A stretch of DNA of 64,000 nucleotides, taken from Myxococcales bacterium. Lineage in GTDB: Bacteria > Myxococcota_A > Polyangia > Polyangiales > Polyangiaceae. Numbering within the stretch: the first letter of the stretch is position 1; every line of letters begins with the position of its first letter. Under the pieces are notes generated by a model. It was not told the origin of the DNA, searched no databases, and saw nothing but the letters and a program-made list of their open reading frames with translations. Position numbers and translations under genes: made by a program. Positions 8,831 to 16,582 of this stretch are shown piece by piece. Where the stretch lies: positions 1 to 64,000 of the forward strand of contig JAEUKE010000123.1 in assembly GCA_016794345.1 (NCBI GenBank). The letters are read 5' to 3'.

Positions 8831-10389
8831 AGCGCCTCGCTCCCGCCTTCGTGTCCGCGCTCGCCGTCGCCTCCGTCGCCGGTGCCGCGCGCGCAGAAGA
8901 CTTCACCTATGCGCCGCCCGGCGAGCTCGTGCCGGGGTCGGGTGACGGCCGCGTCGACAACAACGTCTACGCGCCCGCCATGCGCTTCCCGATCGAAGCG
9001 GCCCCGGCGTTCGCGAACTCGCAGGTCTGGGGCGTCGGCGGCTCGCAGGGGCCTGGCGGCTCGCAGTGTGATGTCGCGAACTTCAGCTACCCCTGGCACG
9101 ACAACTACTGCGAGACACGCAGCTGGGACATGCCGCTCTGCCCCTCGGGCACCGGCCACCAGGGTCAGGACATCCGCGCCGCGACCTGCGACAAGGACGT
9201 GCACTGGGTCGTCGCCGCAGAGGCCGGCACCGTCACCAACGTCGGGTCGTACAGCGTCTACATCACCGCCCCGGACGGCACGCGTTACGACTACCTCCAC
9301 ATGGGGAGCGTGCAGGTGGCCGTCGGCGACGACGTCGCCAAGGGCGAGCACATCGGCAAGGTCTCGAACGAGTTCGGCGGCACGCCGACCAGCGTGCACC
9401 TCCACTTCAACCTGCGCCAGGACGTGGCGAGCGTGGGGAACGTGTACGTGCCGCCTTACCTCTCGCTCGTCACCTCCTACCAGGCGCTCATCGGTCCGCC
9501 GGTGGAGCCCGCGCAGGGCTCGCTCGACGCGGCGAGCTGCGAGACCCTCGGCGGCTGGGCGGCATCGCCGTCTGATCCGGAGACGGCCATCGAGGCGCTC
9601 CTCTACTTCGACGGCGAGCGCGGGGACGGCGCGAGCATCGGGCACCCCGTGCTGGCGGACTACGCGCGCGAGGCCTGCGGTGCGGCGGGCGCCTGCAATA
9701 ACGGATTTGTCATTGGTCCGCCGCTCGCGCTCTTCGACGGCCTCGAGCACACGGTCCGTGCCTACGCGTCGGACGGCACGCAGAACGCGCCGGAGCTGGG
9801 TGCGAGCCCGCAGCCGCTCCAGTGCTCGTTCACAATGCCGAGCGGGGTTCGCCGCAAGGTGGCGGACGCCGACGCGGCCAACGCGTGGCATTTCTCGTCG
9901 TTCTGGGACGAGATCGGCGTCTCGACCGGGATCCTGGGCTCGATCGCCGAAGGCCCCGCGCTCGACGCGCGGCCGCGGGTCGTGCGCTCCACGGCCGCCG
10001 ACTCGAAGCTCTGGCTCGTGGACCGCGGCGTCCGTCGCGTCGCGGCGGACGTGCGGACGGCGCGCGCGTGGGACATGGCGGCGCTCACGGCGGAGGAGCT
10101 CACCGACGCCGAGCTCGCCGCCATACCCGAAGGCCTCCCGCTCCGTCCGCGCCCCGTCGTGTTGCGCGGCCCTGACGGCGGGCTCTGGCTCGTCGATGAC
10201 GCGAGCGTGGAGGTGGCGTCTCCGGGCCCCGACCCGGCGGACCCGGCCGGAGCGGACGACGCGAATGCCGACGTCGAGGCGAGCTGCAGCTGCAACGCGC
10301 CGGGCTCCCAGCCGTCCTCTCGAGGGCTCCTCTTCGCTGCGCTCGCGGCGATCCCGGCGGTGCTCCGCCGCCGCCGGCGCTCATCGTGA
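8827..10389 (+). CDS. Secreted M23-family metallopeptidase with MYXO-CTERM-like tail
   Basis: The start is the GTG at 8827, overlapping the previous stop (GTGA), giving 520 residues. A signal peptide ends around AGAARA. The LytM/M23 core follows: GHQGQD supplies the first His and Asp zinc ligands, a lipoyl-like VVAAEAGTVTNVG strand, YDYLHMGS, and HLHFNL supplies the distal HxH. A second region (about residues 225-330) resembles an accessory beta domain. The C-terminus has a Cys pair (CSCN), a hydrophobic helix (LLFAALAAIPAVL) and RRRRR, matching the MYXO-CTERM sorting layout of myxobacteria. It probably cuts peptidoglycan or extracellular peptides while held at the cell surface until processed. 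Confidence 0.88.
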   Translation: MKRLAPAFVSALAVASVAGAARAEDFTYAPPGELVPGSGDGRVDNNVYAPAMRFPIEAAPAFANSQVWGVGGSQGPGGSQCDVANFSYPWHDNYCETRSWDMPLCPSGTGHQGQDIRAATCDKDVHWVVAAEAGTVTNVGSYSVYITAPDGTRYDYLHMGSVQVAVGDDVAKGEHIGKVSNEFGGTPTSVHLHFNLRQDVASVGNVYVPPYLSLVTSYQALIGPPVEPAQGSLDAASCETLGGWAASPSDPETAIEALLYFDGERGDGASIGHPVLADYAREACGAAGACNNGFVIGPPLALFDGLEHTVRAYASDGTQNAPELGASPQPLQCSFTMPSGVRRKVADADAANAWHFSSFWDEIGVSTGILGSIAEGPALDARPRVVRSTAADSKLWLVDRGVRRVAADVRTARAWDMAALTAEELTDAELAAIPEGLPLRPRPVVLRGPDGGLWLVDDASVEVASPGPDPADPAGADDANADVEASCSCNAPGSQPSSRGLLFAALAAIPAVLRRRRRSS

Positions 10390-10425
10390 CGTAAGGGAAT
10401 CGCGCGGACGACCGGCTCGCGGCCT

Positions 10426-10453
10426 TTGACGCGGCGCGCTGGCGTGCTAGACC
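10426..10453 (+). promoter_or_regulatory. Putative sigma-70-type promoter before acyl-CoA dehydrogenase
   Basis: TTGACG at 10426-10431 and TAGACC at 10448-10453 are separated by 16 bases. The -35 box is near consensus and the -10 box is a weak but plausible match in this GC-rich DNA. It lies about 87 bases before the GTG start. Confidence 0.45.
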
Positions 10454-10466
10454 ACGATAGTTTGCA

Positions 10467-10481
10467 CGCGAAATATTCGCG
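10467..10481. promoter_or_regulatory. Palindromic operator candidate
   Basis: CGCGAA-ATA-TTCGCG is a perfect 6+6 dyad just downstream of the proposed -10 box, an AT-rich centre in otherwise GC-rich DNA. A repressor bound here would block initiation. TetR- or GntR-type fatty-acid regulators would fit the downstream gene, but none is encoded nearby. Confidence 0.45.
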
Positions 10482-10539
10482 TTGCCGCGGTGGACCCGCG
10501 CAGCTGCACGGGCCGCCAGCCCCGCTTCAGGAGGTCACC

Positions 10540-12393
10540 GTGTCGAGCACCCCGCAGAATCGCTACAAGGCCGATCTTCGCGAGTTCAAGTTCCTGCTGT
10601 TCGAGCAGTTCCCGCTCCAGCCCATGCTCGGAACGGCCCCGTACGAGGCGTGGGGTCAAGACGAGTGTTCGATGGTCGTGGAGGAGTCGTACAAGTTCTG
10701 TTGCGACGTCCTCGGTCCGCTGAACGCCGTGGGTGATCGCGAGGGTTGCCGCGTCGAGGGCGGCCGCGTCAAGACGCCGACCGGCTTCCCCGACGCGTGG
10801 AAGCGCCTCTACGAGGCCGGCTGGAAGACCCTCGCGACCTCGCCCGAGTACGACGGGCAGGGCGCGCCCCACATGCTCACGCTCGCGGTGGAGGAGTTTC
10901 TCTGCGGCGCGAACCCGGCGTTCAACATGTACGGCGGCCTCGCGCACGGCGCGGCCGAGGTCATCTCGCATTTCGGGACCGCCCGGCAGAAGAGCCTCTA
11001 CTGCCGCAACATGCTGCACGGGGTCTGGGGCGGCACCATGTGCCTCACGGAGCCGCAGGCCGGCAGCGACGTCGGCTCCGCGCGCACCAGCGCAAAGCGG
11101 CTCGGCGACGGCAAATACGCCATCTCCGGAACGAAGATCTTCATCTCCGGCGGCGATCAGGACTTCACGGACAACGTCGTGCACCTCGTGCTCGCGCGCG
11201 TCGAGGGCGCGCCCCCCGGCACGAAGGGTCTCTCGCTCTTCATCGTGCCCGCCGTCCGTGTGAACGAAGACGGCACGCTCGGCGAGCGCAACGACGTCAA
11301 CGTGGGCTCCATCGAGCACAAGATGGGGATCAACGGGAACGCCACCTGCGTCCTCAACTTCGGCGAGGAAGGCAAGTGCGTCGCCGAGCTCGTGGGCGAG
11401 GCCGAGAACGTTGGCATCCAGCAGATGTTCATGCTCATGAACAGCGCGCGCATTGGCGTCGGCATCCAAGGTGTGTCGGTCGCCTCGGCGGCCTACCTCT
11501 CCGCGCTCGAGTACGCGAAGGACCGCAAGCAGGGCGCCTCCATCACGAACTGGAAGGACCCGACGGCGCCGCGTGTGCCCATCATCGAGCACGCGGACGT
11601 GCGTCGCATGCTCCTCGAGATGAAGGCGCGCGTCGAAGGTCCCCGCGCCCTCATCATGAAGCTCGCGTACCACAGCGACAACGTGAGGTCCCTGAAGGGC
11701 AAGGACGACGCGTCCGCTGCCTACCACCAGGGCCAGGTCGATCTCCTCGTCCCGCTCGTGAAGGCCTACTCCACCGATCAGGCCTGGAAGGTCTGCGAGC
11801 TCGCCATCCAGACCTACGGCGGCGCCGGCTACACGCGCGACTACCCGGTCGAGCAGTGCGCGCGCGACGCGAAGATCTTCAGCATCTACGAGGGCACGAA
11901 CCACATCCAGGCGATGGACCTCGTCGGGCGCAAGCTGCCCCAGAACGGCGGCGCGAACATGCAGGCGTTCCTCGGCGACGTGGCGCGCTTCATCTCCGAG
12001 AACGAGCGCCACGAGAAGCTCGGGCCGCTGGTGAAGGAGCTCGCGGGAGCGCACGAGGCCGTCGCGGGCATGGCGATGCGGATGCTCTCCTGGTTCCAGT
12101 CGGGCCGCATGCAGATGGTCCCGCTCGCGGCGAACCGCGTGCTCGAGATGATGAGCGAGCTCTGCTGTGCCTGGCTCCTCCTCGACGCGGCGCGCATCGC
12201 GGACGCGGCGCTCGCCAAGCTCCCGGCCGGAGAAGCGGGCGCGGCGGATCGCGCCTTCTACCTGGGCAAGATCCACGTCGCGACCTACTTCGTGAAGAAC
12301 ATCCTGCCGAACGCGAAACACACGGCGGAGGTCCTCGCGAAAGAAGACACGTCGGCCATCGACATCCCGGTCGAGGCCTTCGCTGCCACGTAG
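10540..12393 (+). CDS. Long-form acyl-CoA dehydrogenase (DmdC-like)
   Basis: The GTG at 10540 is chosen because AGGAGGT (10529-10535) sits 4 bases upstream; the product is 617 residues. Order of domains: an extra N-terminal segment, the alpha-helical N domain, the beta middle domain (CLTEPQAGSDVG, then GTKIFISGGDQDF), the C-terminal helical domain with QTYGGAGYTRDYPVEQ, and an added C-terminal domain after about residue 470. The catalytic glutamate is expected in IYEGTNHIQ near residue 451. This 600-residue class includes 3-methylmercaptopropionyl-CoA dehydrogenase (DmdC) and fatty acyl-CoA dehydrogenases; substrate cannot be told from motifs. It would use FAD and pass electrons to ETF. Transcribed alone, with hairpins after it. 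Confidence 0.92.
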   Translation: MSSTPQNRYKADLREFKFLLFEQFPLQPMLGTAPYEAWGQDECSMVVEESYKFCCDVLGPLNAVGDREGCRVEGGRVKTPTGFPDAWKRLYEAGWKTLATSPEYDGQGAPHMLTLAVEEFLCGANPAFNMYGGLAHGAAEVISHFGTARQKSLYCRNMLHGVWGGTMCLTEPQAGSDVGSARTSAKRLGDGKYAISGTKIFISGGDQDFTDNVVHLVLARVEGAPPGTKGLSLFIVPAVRVNEDGTLGERNDVNVGSIEHKMGINGNATCVLNFGEEGKCVAELVGEAENVGIQQMFMLMNSARIGVGIQGVSVASAAYLSALEYAKDRKQGASITNWKDPTAPRVPIIEHADVRRMLLEMKARVEGPRALIMKLAYHSDNVRSLKGKDDASAAYHQGQVDLLVPLVKAYSTDQAWKVCELAIQTYGGAGYTRDYPVEQCARDAKIFSIYEGTNHIQAMDLVGRKLPQNGGANMQAFLGDVARFISENERHEKLGPLVKELAGAHEAVAGMAMRMLSWFQSGRMQMVPLAANRVLEMMSELCCAWLLLDAARIADAALAKLPAGEAGAADRAFYLGKIHVATYFVKNILPNAKHTAEVLAKEDTSAIDIPVEAFAAT

Positions 12394-12431
12394 CGTACCG
12401 TCTCTTTTGGCGTTCCTGGCAGCCAGGTGAT

Positions 12432-12465
12432 AATGGCGAGCGCCACACGCGTGGCGCTCGCCATT
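12432..12465 (+). terminator. Perfect 15-base-stem hairpin after acyl-CoA dehydrogenase
   Basis: aatggcgagcgccac (12432-12446) pairs with gtggcgctcgccatt (12451-12465) across a 4-base loop. The stem is very strong but no T-run follows, so termination may be weak or factor-dependent; an mRNA-end stabiliser or REP-like element is an alternative. Confidence 0.6.
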
Positions 12466-12481
12466 CGATTGACGGGGGGAG

Positions 12482-12522
12482 CGAGCGCATTCGCCCGGGT
12501 AGACCGAGCGAATGCGCTCGGT
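12482..12522 (+). promoter_or_regulatory. Overlapping alternative hairpins in carbonic anhydrase leader
   Basis: A long stem pairs cgagcgcattcgc (12482-12494) with gcgaatgcgctcg (12508-12520). A second stem, accgagc (12503-12509) with gctcggt (12516-12522), shares bases with the first, so only one can form at a time. Both lie 25-65 bases before the carbonic anhydrase start. This is the geometry of an attenuator, but the sequence shows no leader peptide and no T-run. Confidence 0.4.
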
Positions 12523-12546
12523 CCGTCATTTGCACCACGGGCCGCC

Positions 12547-13575
12547 ATGCCCTCCCCTCGACGAGCCGCCGCCGCGCTCGCGCTCTCCCTCGCGTTCGTC
12601 GCGCAAGCCGCTCGCGCGAACGACCCCGCGTCCGCTCCCGCCCAGCCTGCCGCACCGGCACCGGGCGAGAGCCCGCTCGAGCGCCTGAAGTCGGGCAACC
12701 TCCACTTTGCGGAGGACAAGCCCGTCCATCCGCACCAGAGCGCGGCGCGGCGCGCCGAGCTCCTCGGCTCCCAGAAGCCATTCGCGACGGTTCTGTCATG
12801 CTCAGACTCTCGGGTGCCCGCAGAGCTCGCCTTCGATCAGGGCCTCGGTGACATCTTCGTGGTTCGCGTCGCCGGCAACGTCGCCGACACCGACGAGCTG
12901 GGCACGGTCGAATACGGGGTGGATCACCTCGAGACACCCGTGCTCGTCGTCCTGGGGCACACCAAATGCGGCGCGGTTACGGCGGTGGTGAAACACGCCG
13001 AGGTCCACGGGCACATCCCCGATCTCGTCGACAACATCAAGCCGGCCGTGGACGCGGCGCTCGCGAAGGCTCCGGGCGCCAAGGAAGATGATCTCGTGCC
13101 GCTGGCCATCCGCGAGAACGTGCTCGTCTCGATGGCCGACATCATCACGAAGAGCCACCTGGTGCGAGAGCGGCTCAAGGCCGGCAAGGTGGAGATCGTC
13201 GGCGGGATCTACCACCTCGACGACGGCAAGGTGGACTGGCTGGGTCACCACCCGGACGAGAAGGCGCTGATCGCCAAGGGCGACGCGAGCCCGAAGGAGG
13301 AGGCCCACGGCCACGACGCTCCTGCCGACGGTCACGCCAAGAAGAAGCCCCACGCCAAGAAGCCCAAACACGAGCCCAAGAGCGACGAAGGCCACGGCGA
13401 GCATGCCGGCGCAGCCGCGTCCGCCGCGGGCGACCACGGCGCCGGCGAGCACGGCGCCGCGAAGCCGGGCCACGACGACCACCGCCCGCCGGTGAACCTG
13501 CCGACCCTCTTCGCCATCGTCGCGTTCGTCGCCACCATCGCCGGCGTGATCACCGGCCGCCTCACGTCTCGCTGA
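12547..13575 (+). CDS. Beta-carbonic anhydrase with His-rich linker and C-terminal membrane anchor
   Basis: This 342-residue protein carries an N-terminal signal sequence (ending near AARA), so the enzyme should be exported. The beta-class core has zinc ligands in CSDSR (Cys85, with Asp/Arg dyad) and GHTKCG (His138, Cys141), and it interconverts CO2 and bicarbonate. After the core (about residue 245) comes a charged region rich in His, Lys and Gly (EEAHGHDAP, DEGHGEHAG, GAGEHGAAK) of about 75 residues, then a hydrophobic segment (LPTLFAIVAFVATIAGVITG) and a short basic end. That predicts a periplasmic enzyme tethered to the membrane through a possible metal-binding linker, unlike ordinary beta enzymes of about 200-230 residues. 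Confidence 0.9.
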   Translation: MPSPRRAAAALALSLAFVAQAARANDPASAPAQPAAPAPGESPLERLKSGNLHFAEDKPVHPHQSAARRAELLGSQKPFATVLSCSDSRVPAELAFDQGLGDIFVVRVAGNVADTDELGTVEYGVDHLETPVLVVLGHTKCGAVTAVVKHAEVHGHIPDLVDNIKPAVDAALAKAPGAKEDDLVPLAIRENVLVSMADIITKSHLVRERLKAGKVEIVGGIYHLDDGKVDWLGHHPDEKALIAKGDASPKEEAHGHDAPADGHAKKKPHAKKPKHEPKSDEGHGEHAGAAASAAGDHGAGEHGAAKPGHDDHRPPVNLPTLFAIVAFVATIAGVITGRLTSR

Positions 13576-13595
13576 CGCGCCCCGTTGGGGCGCGT
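13575..13595. terminator. Bidirectional hairpin between convergent genes
   Basis: acgcgcccc (13575-13583) and ggggcgcgt (13587-13595) form a 9-base perfect stem with a 3-base loop. It overlaps the last base of the carbonic anhydrase stop and lies 1 base from the end of the convergent lipoprotein gene, so it could serve both. No T-run. Confidence 0.55.
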
Positions 13596-13596
13596 G

Positions 13597-14163
13597 TCAG
13601 CGGAACGCGAAGCCCGGGACCGCCCGCTCGAGGTGTGGGTTCTGCTTCGGCGAGGTCGAGCAGATGCTCGCGTTCGGACCGAAGGCGATGCAGAGGCGCT
13701 CCGACTCGACTCTGCATCGGGTCGCGGGGCGCCCGCCGACGCGCTCGGGCTCCTTCCGCTTCGCGGCGGCACAGGCGTCGCCGATCTTGGCGCCGTGAGC
13801 GAGGTGGGCGACCCGCGCATAAGGAAAGCCTGTCTCGTCCGAGAGGACCGAGGTCATGTCGTCGCCCTCTCCAACGCGCCGCGCGCAGTGTCCTCGAGGC
13901 ACCACGAGACGCCCGAACGACAAGCCGATCTCGGTCTCGCACGGAGGTGGCGGAGCGGGGGGCGGCTGGGCCGACGCGGACGCGGCGGCGGTGACCGCCG
14001 AGCCGCCAGGCATCGCGGCCGACGGAGATGCGCTCGAGGTCGAGTCGCCGGAGATCGACACGCTCCCGATCGAGACAGTGTCTCCTTCCGAGGCGCCCTC
14101 GGAGCAGGCGACGGCCAGCCCGAACGGCAGCCAGCCGAGCGACAGGGACGCGCGGCCCGCCAT
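13597..14163 (-). CDS. Small putative lipoprotein, unknown function
   Basis: The ATG at 14163 shares its A with the stop of the upstream gene (TGATG), giving 188 residues. A short signal ends at LAVAC, a plausible lipobox. A Ser/Ala/Pro-rich linker with PPPAPPPP (to about residue 75) leads to a compact C-terminal part with cysteines (CETEIG, GHCARR, DACAAA, RCRVESERLC, SICS) that could form disulfides. I do not recognise a family. Coupled translation suggests it works with, or is simply carried behind, the c-di-GMP protein. Confidence 0.65.
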   Translation of the reverse strand: MAGRASLSLGWLPFGLAVACSEGASEGDTVSIGSVSISGDSTSSASPSAAMPGGSAVTAAASASAQPPPAPPPPCETEIGLSFGRLVVPRGHCARRVGEGDDMTSVLSDETGFPYARVAHLAHGAKIGDACAAAKRKEPERVGGRPATRCRVESERLCIAFGPNASICSTSPKQNPHLERAVPGFAFR

Positions 14164-16394
14164 CACTCCGCCGCCGCGCGGATGCTGCGCGGCTCCAGGC
14201 CCAGCGCACGCTCGATGAAGGTCTCCGCGTCGGCTACCTCGAGCGGCTGTGCCACGAGGTAACCCTGGACCTGGTCGCAGCCCAAGAGGCGCAGCTCCGC
14301 GAGCTGCGGGTCCGTCTCCACGCCTTCAGCCACCGTCTCGAGACCCAGCGCCTGAGCGAGCGTGACGATGAGGTGGACGATCGCCGAGTCCTCCCGGCTC
14401 GTCCCGAGGCCCGTCACGAACGAGCGATCGACCTTGATCACGTCGACCGGGAACTTGCGCAGGTACGAGAGCGAGGAGTACCCGGTGCCGAAGTCGTCGA
14501 TGGCGATCTTCACGCCGAGCTCCTTGAGCTGGCGGAGACGCTCGATCGACTTCGCCGCGTTCGTCATGAGGACGCTCTCGGTCACCTCGAGCTCGAGATC
14601 CCAGGGCGGCACGTCGTACGCCTCGAGGATTGATTTGACCTGCGCGGCGAAGTCCTCCTGTCCGAGGAGCTGGCGGCCCGAGAGGTTGACGCTCATCTTG
14701 AGCCCCGCGAGGCGTCCGGAGCGGCGCTTCCAGGAGCGGAGCTCACGGCACGCACGCTCGAGCACGAAGCGCCCGATCGGGACGATGAGGCCCGTCTCTT
14801 CGGCGAGCGGGATGAAGTCCTGCGGGCCGACCGGACCGAGCTTGGCCGAGGTCCAGCGGAGCAGTGCCTCGAACCCGACGAGGCGACCTTCGGCGGCCAG
14901 CACCTTCGGCTGGAACACGAGCCGGAGCTCGTCGTTCTCCAGCGCCTGCCGGAGGGCTTGCTCCATGTCGTGCCGGCGCATCGAGCGCACGCGCAGGTTC
15001 TCGTCGAAGATCTCGACGCAGTCGCGCCCGCGCTCCTTCGCGCGATACATCGCCACGTCCGCGTCGGCGAGCACCGCCTCGGGGCGGGCGTGGAGCGGTT
15101 GCACCGCCGTCACGCCGACGCTCACGGTGACGAACACGTCGCGATCGTCGATCGTGAACGGTTGGCGCATCGACGCCGCGAGATCGTTCGCCAGGACGGA
15201 GCCGCGCTTCTCGTCGCACTCCAGGAGCACCGCCAGCTCGTCTCCACCGAAGCGGAAGATCGTGCCTGTGGCGCCCACGTTCGGCTTCATGCGCTCGGCG
15301 ATCGCACGCACGAGCCGGTCGCCGACGTCGTGGCCCAAGCTGTCGTTCACGAGCTTGAACCCGTCGATGTCGATGAAGAGGAGGCACCAGGCTCCGCCGA
15401 GCTTGGTGGCCTCGATCGCGGCGGCGAGCTGCTCGTGCAAGAATCGACGATTGGGGAGCCCGGTGGCCTCGTCGTGGCGAGCGTCGCGCTCGAGCTGCTT
15501 CTGGATGCTCTCGCGCTCCTCCACGAACGGGGTCACGTCGACGAAGGTCGAGAGCACGCCGCGGACCTGAGGGTGGTGCAAGAGGTTCGTCGCGCGGGCG
15601 ACCATCCACCGGTACCCACCCTCCTTGTGGCGCATCCGGAACTGTCCGGTGCCGCTCGTTCCGGGCGCCGAGCGGATGTGCACCGACATCTTCGCGATCC
15701 GCTCGATGTCGTCGGGGTGCACGACCTCCGCCCACTGCATCTTGCTCGGTTCGTCGACCGGGAAGCCGAGCACGCGTGTGACGGACGGGCTGACGAAGTG
15801 CACCCCAGCGTCGTCGCCGTCCTTTCCGGGGCCGGCGATCGTGATGATCTCGTTCGTCTCGCGCGCGAGCGCGTCGAAGAGCGCCGAGCTCTTCGTCGCG
15901 TGCTCCATGGCGGAGAGCATGGTCCGCTGGACGCCGATCACGAGAGCGACGAGCACGGCGTAGATGAGCAGGTAGCCCGGGTTCAGGTATGGCGAATGCC
16001 CGGGGACGCGCAGCGTGAGGATGGCGATCGGCGTGACGGCGGCGGCCAGCACGGTGCGGGGCCCGCAGATCAGAGCGGCGAGGAGCGCCGGGGCGAGCGT
16101 CGCCATCGCGGTCTTCTGGGTCAGGAACGGCTCACGAATGGCGAGCGGGATGGCGAAGGCTACGACCCACACGAGCCCGTACCGCGCGTGTCTCACGTCC
16201 CTGTCGATCGCGACGGCGAGCGCGAGCACGACGAGCAGGATCGCCGCGATGACCCACGGGTCGGGCATCCCGAGCCCCTCCGGCGCGAACAGATCCGCGA
16301 TGAGGGCCATGAGGCCACCAAGGCAGGTCACCCACGCGGCCCATCGAGCCGCGCGGGTCTGCGCAACATGGAGAGCTGCCGGTCGCGAAGACAT
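14163..16394 (-). CDS. Membrane PAS-GGDEF-EAL protein (c-di-GMP metabolism)
   Basis: With the ATG at 16394 (a TTG at 16448 is possible) the protein is 743 residues. Order: about five membrane helices (to residue 160), a PAS/PAC sensor (VTRVLGFPV to FVDVTPF), a GGDEF domain (ATGLPNRRFL ... RFGGDEL) and an EAL domain. The EAL half is complete: GFEALLRW, NLSGRQL, LEVTES, IDDFGTGYSS, IKVDRSF, VAEGVET, so c-di-GMP hydrolysis is likely. The cyclase signature ends in Leu instead of Phe and there is no RxxD inhibitory site before it, so that domain may be weak or only regulatory. The net role is probably a membrane phosphodiesterase. Confidence 0.9.
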   Translation of the reverse strand: MSSRPAALHVAQTRAARWAAWVTCLGGLMALIADLFAPEGLGMPDPWVIAAILLVVLALAVAIDRDVRHARYGLVWVVAFAIPLAIREPFLTQKTAMATLAPALLAALICGPRTVLAAAVTPIAILTLRVPGHSPYLNPGYLLIYAVLVALVIGVQRTMLSAMEHATKSSALFDALARETNEIITIAGPGKDGDDAGVHFVSPSVTRVLGFPVDEPSKMQWAEVVHPDDIERIAKMSVHIRSAPGTSGTGQFRMRHKEGGYRWMVARATNLLHHPQVRGVLSTFVDVTPFVEERESIQKQLERDARHDEATGLPNRRFLHEQLAAAIEATKLGGAWCLLFIDIDGFKLVNDSLGHDVGDRLVRAIAERMKPNVGATGTIFRFGGDELAVLLECDEKRGSVLANDLAASMRQPFTIDDRDVFVTVSVGVTAVQPLHARPEAVLADADVAMYRAKERGRDCVEIFDENLRVRSMRRHDMEQALRQALENDELRLVFQPKVLAAEGRLVGFEALLRWTSAKLGPVGPQDFIPLAEETGLIVPIGRFVLERACRELRSWKRRSGRLAGLKMSVNLSGRQLLGQEDFAAQVKSILEAYDVPPWDLELEVTESVLMTNAAKSIERLRQLKELGVKIAIDDFGTGYSSLSYLRKFPVDVIKVDRSFVTGLGTSREDSAIVHLIVTLAQALGLETVAEGVETDPQLAELRLLGCDQVQGYLVAQPLEVADAETFIERALGLEPRSIRAAAE

Positions 16395-16475
16395 GCTCTG
16401 CTCAGCTTCCCGAAGTATCGCCCGCGACGCGTCGCGCCGCTCGGACAAAAGCCTTCGGGGAGCGGAGTCAGGGCC

Positions 16476-16505
16476 GCCGCTCGCGAAAGAGGCCGCTCGC
16501 GAAAG
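16476..16505. repeat. Tandem 14-base direct repeat upstream of kinase gene
   Basis: gccgctcgcgaaag occurs at 16476-16489 and 16492-16505 (16-base period), followed by a degraded third unit around 16512-16524. It lies between the divergent c-di-GMP gene and the kinase gene, where tandem sites for a regulator would be expected. Confidence 0.5.
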
Positions 16506-16582
16506 GGGCCGGCGCCCGCGCGAAAAGGAGATCCTTTGCTCTCCCAGGCGGAAGTCACACTGTGGTATCGTGTGCGCTTCTT

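Noticed and set aside
10447..12321. Antisense frame of more than 600 codons to the acyl-CoA dehydrogenase
   Set aside because: Composition is that of a shadow frame, with no ribosome site or domain. The sense frame has all catalytic motifs.
16458..16471. ggggagcggagtc shared with 77-89 as part of one transposon end
   Set aside because: A single 13-base match in GC-rich DNA, with no matching partner or inverted arm near 16458.
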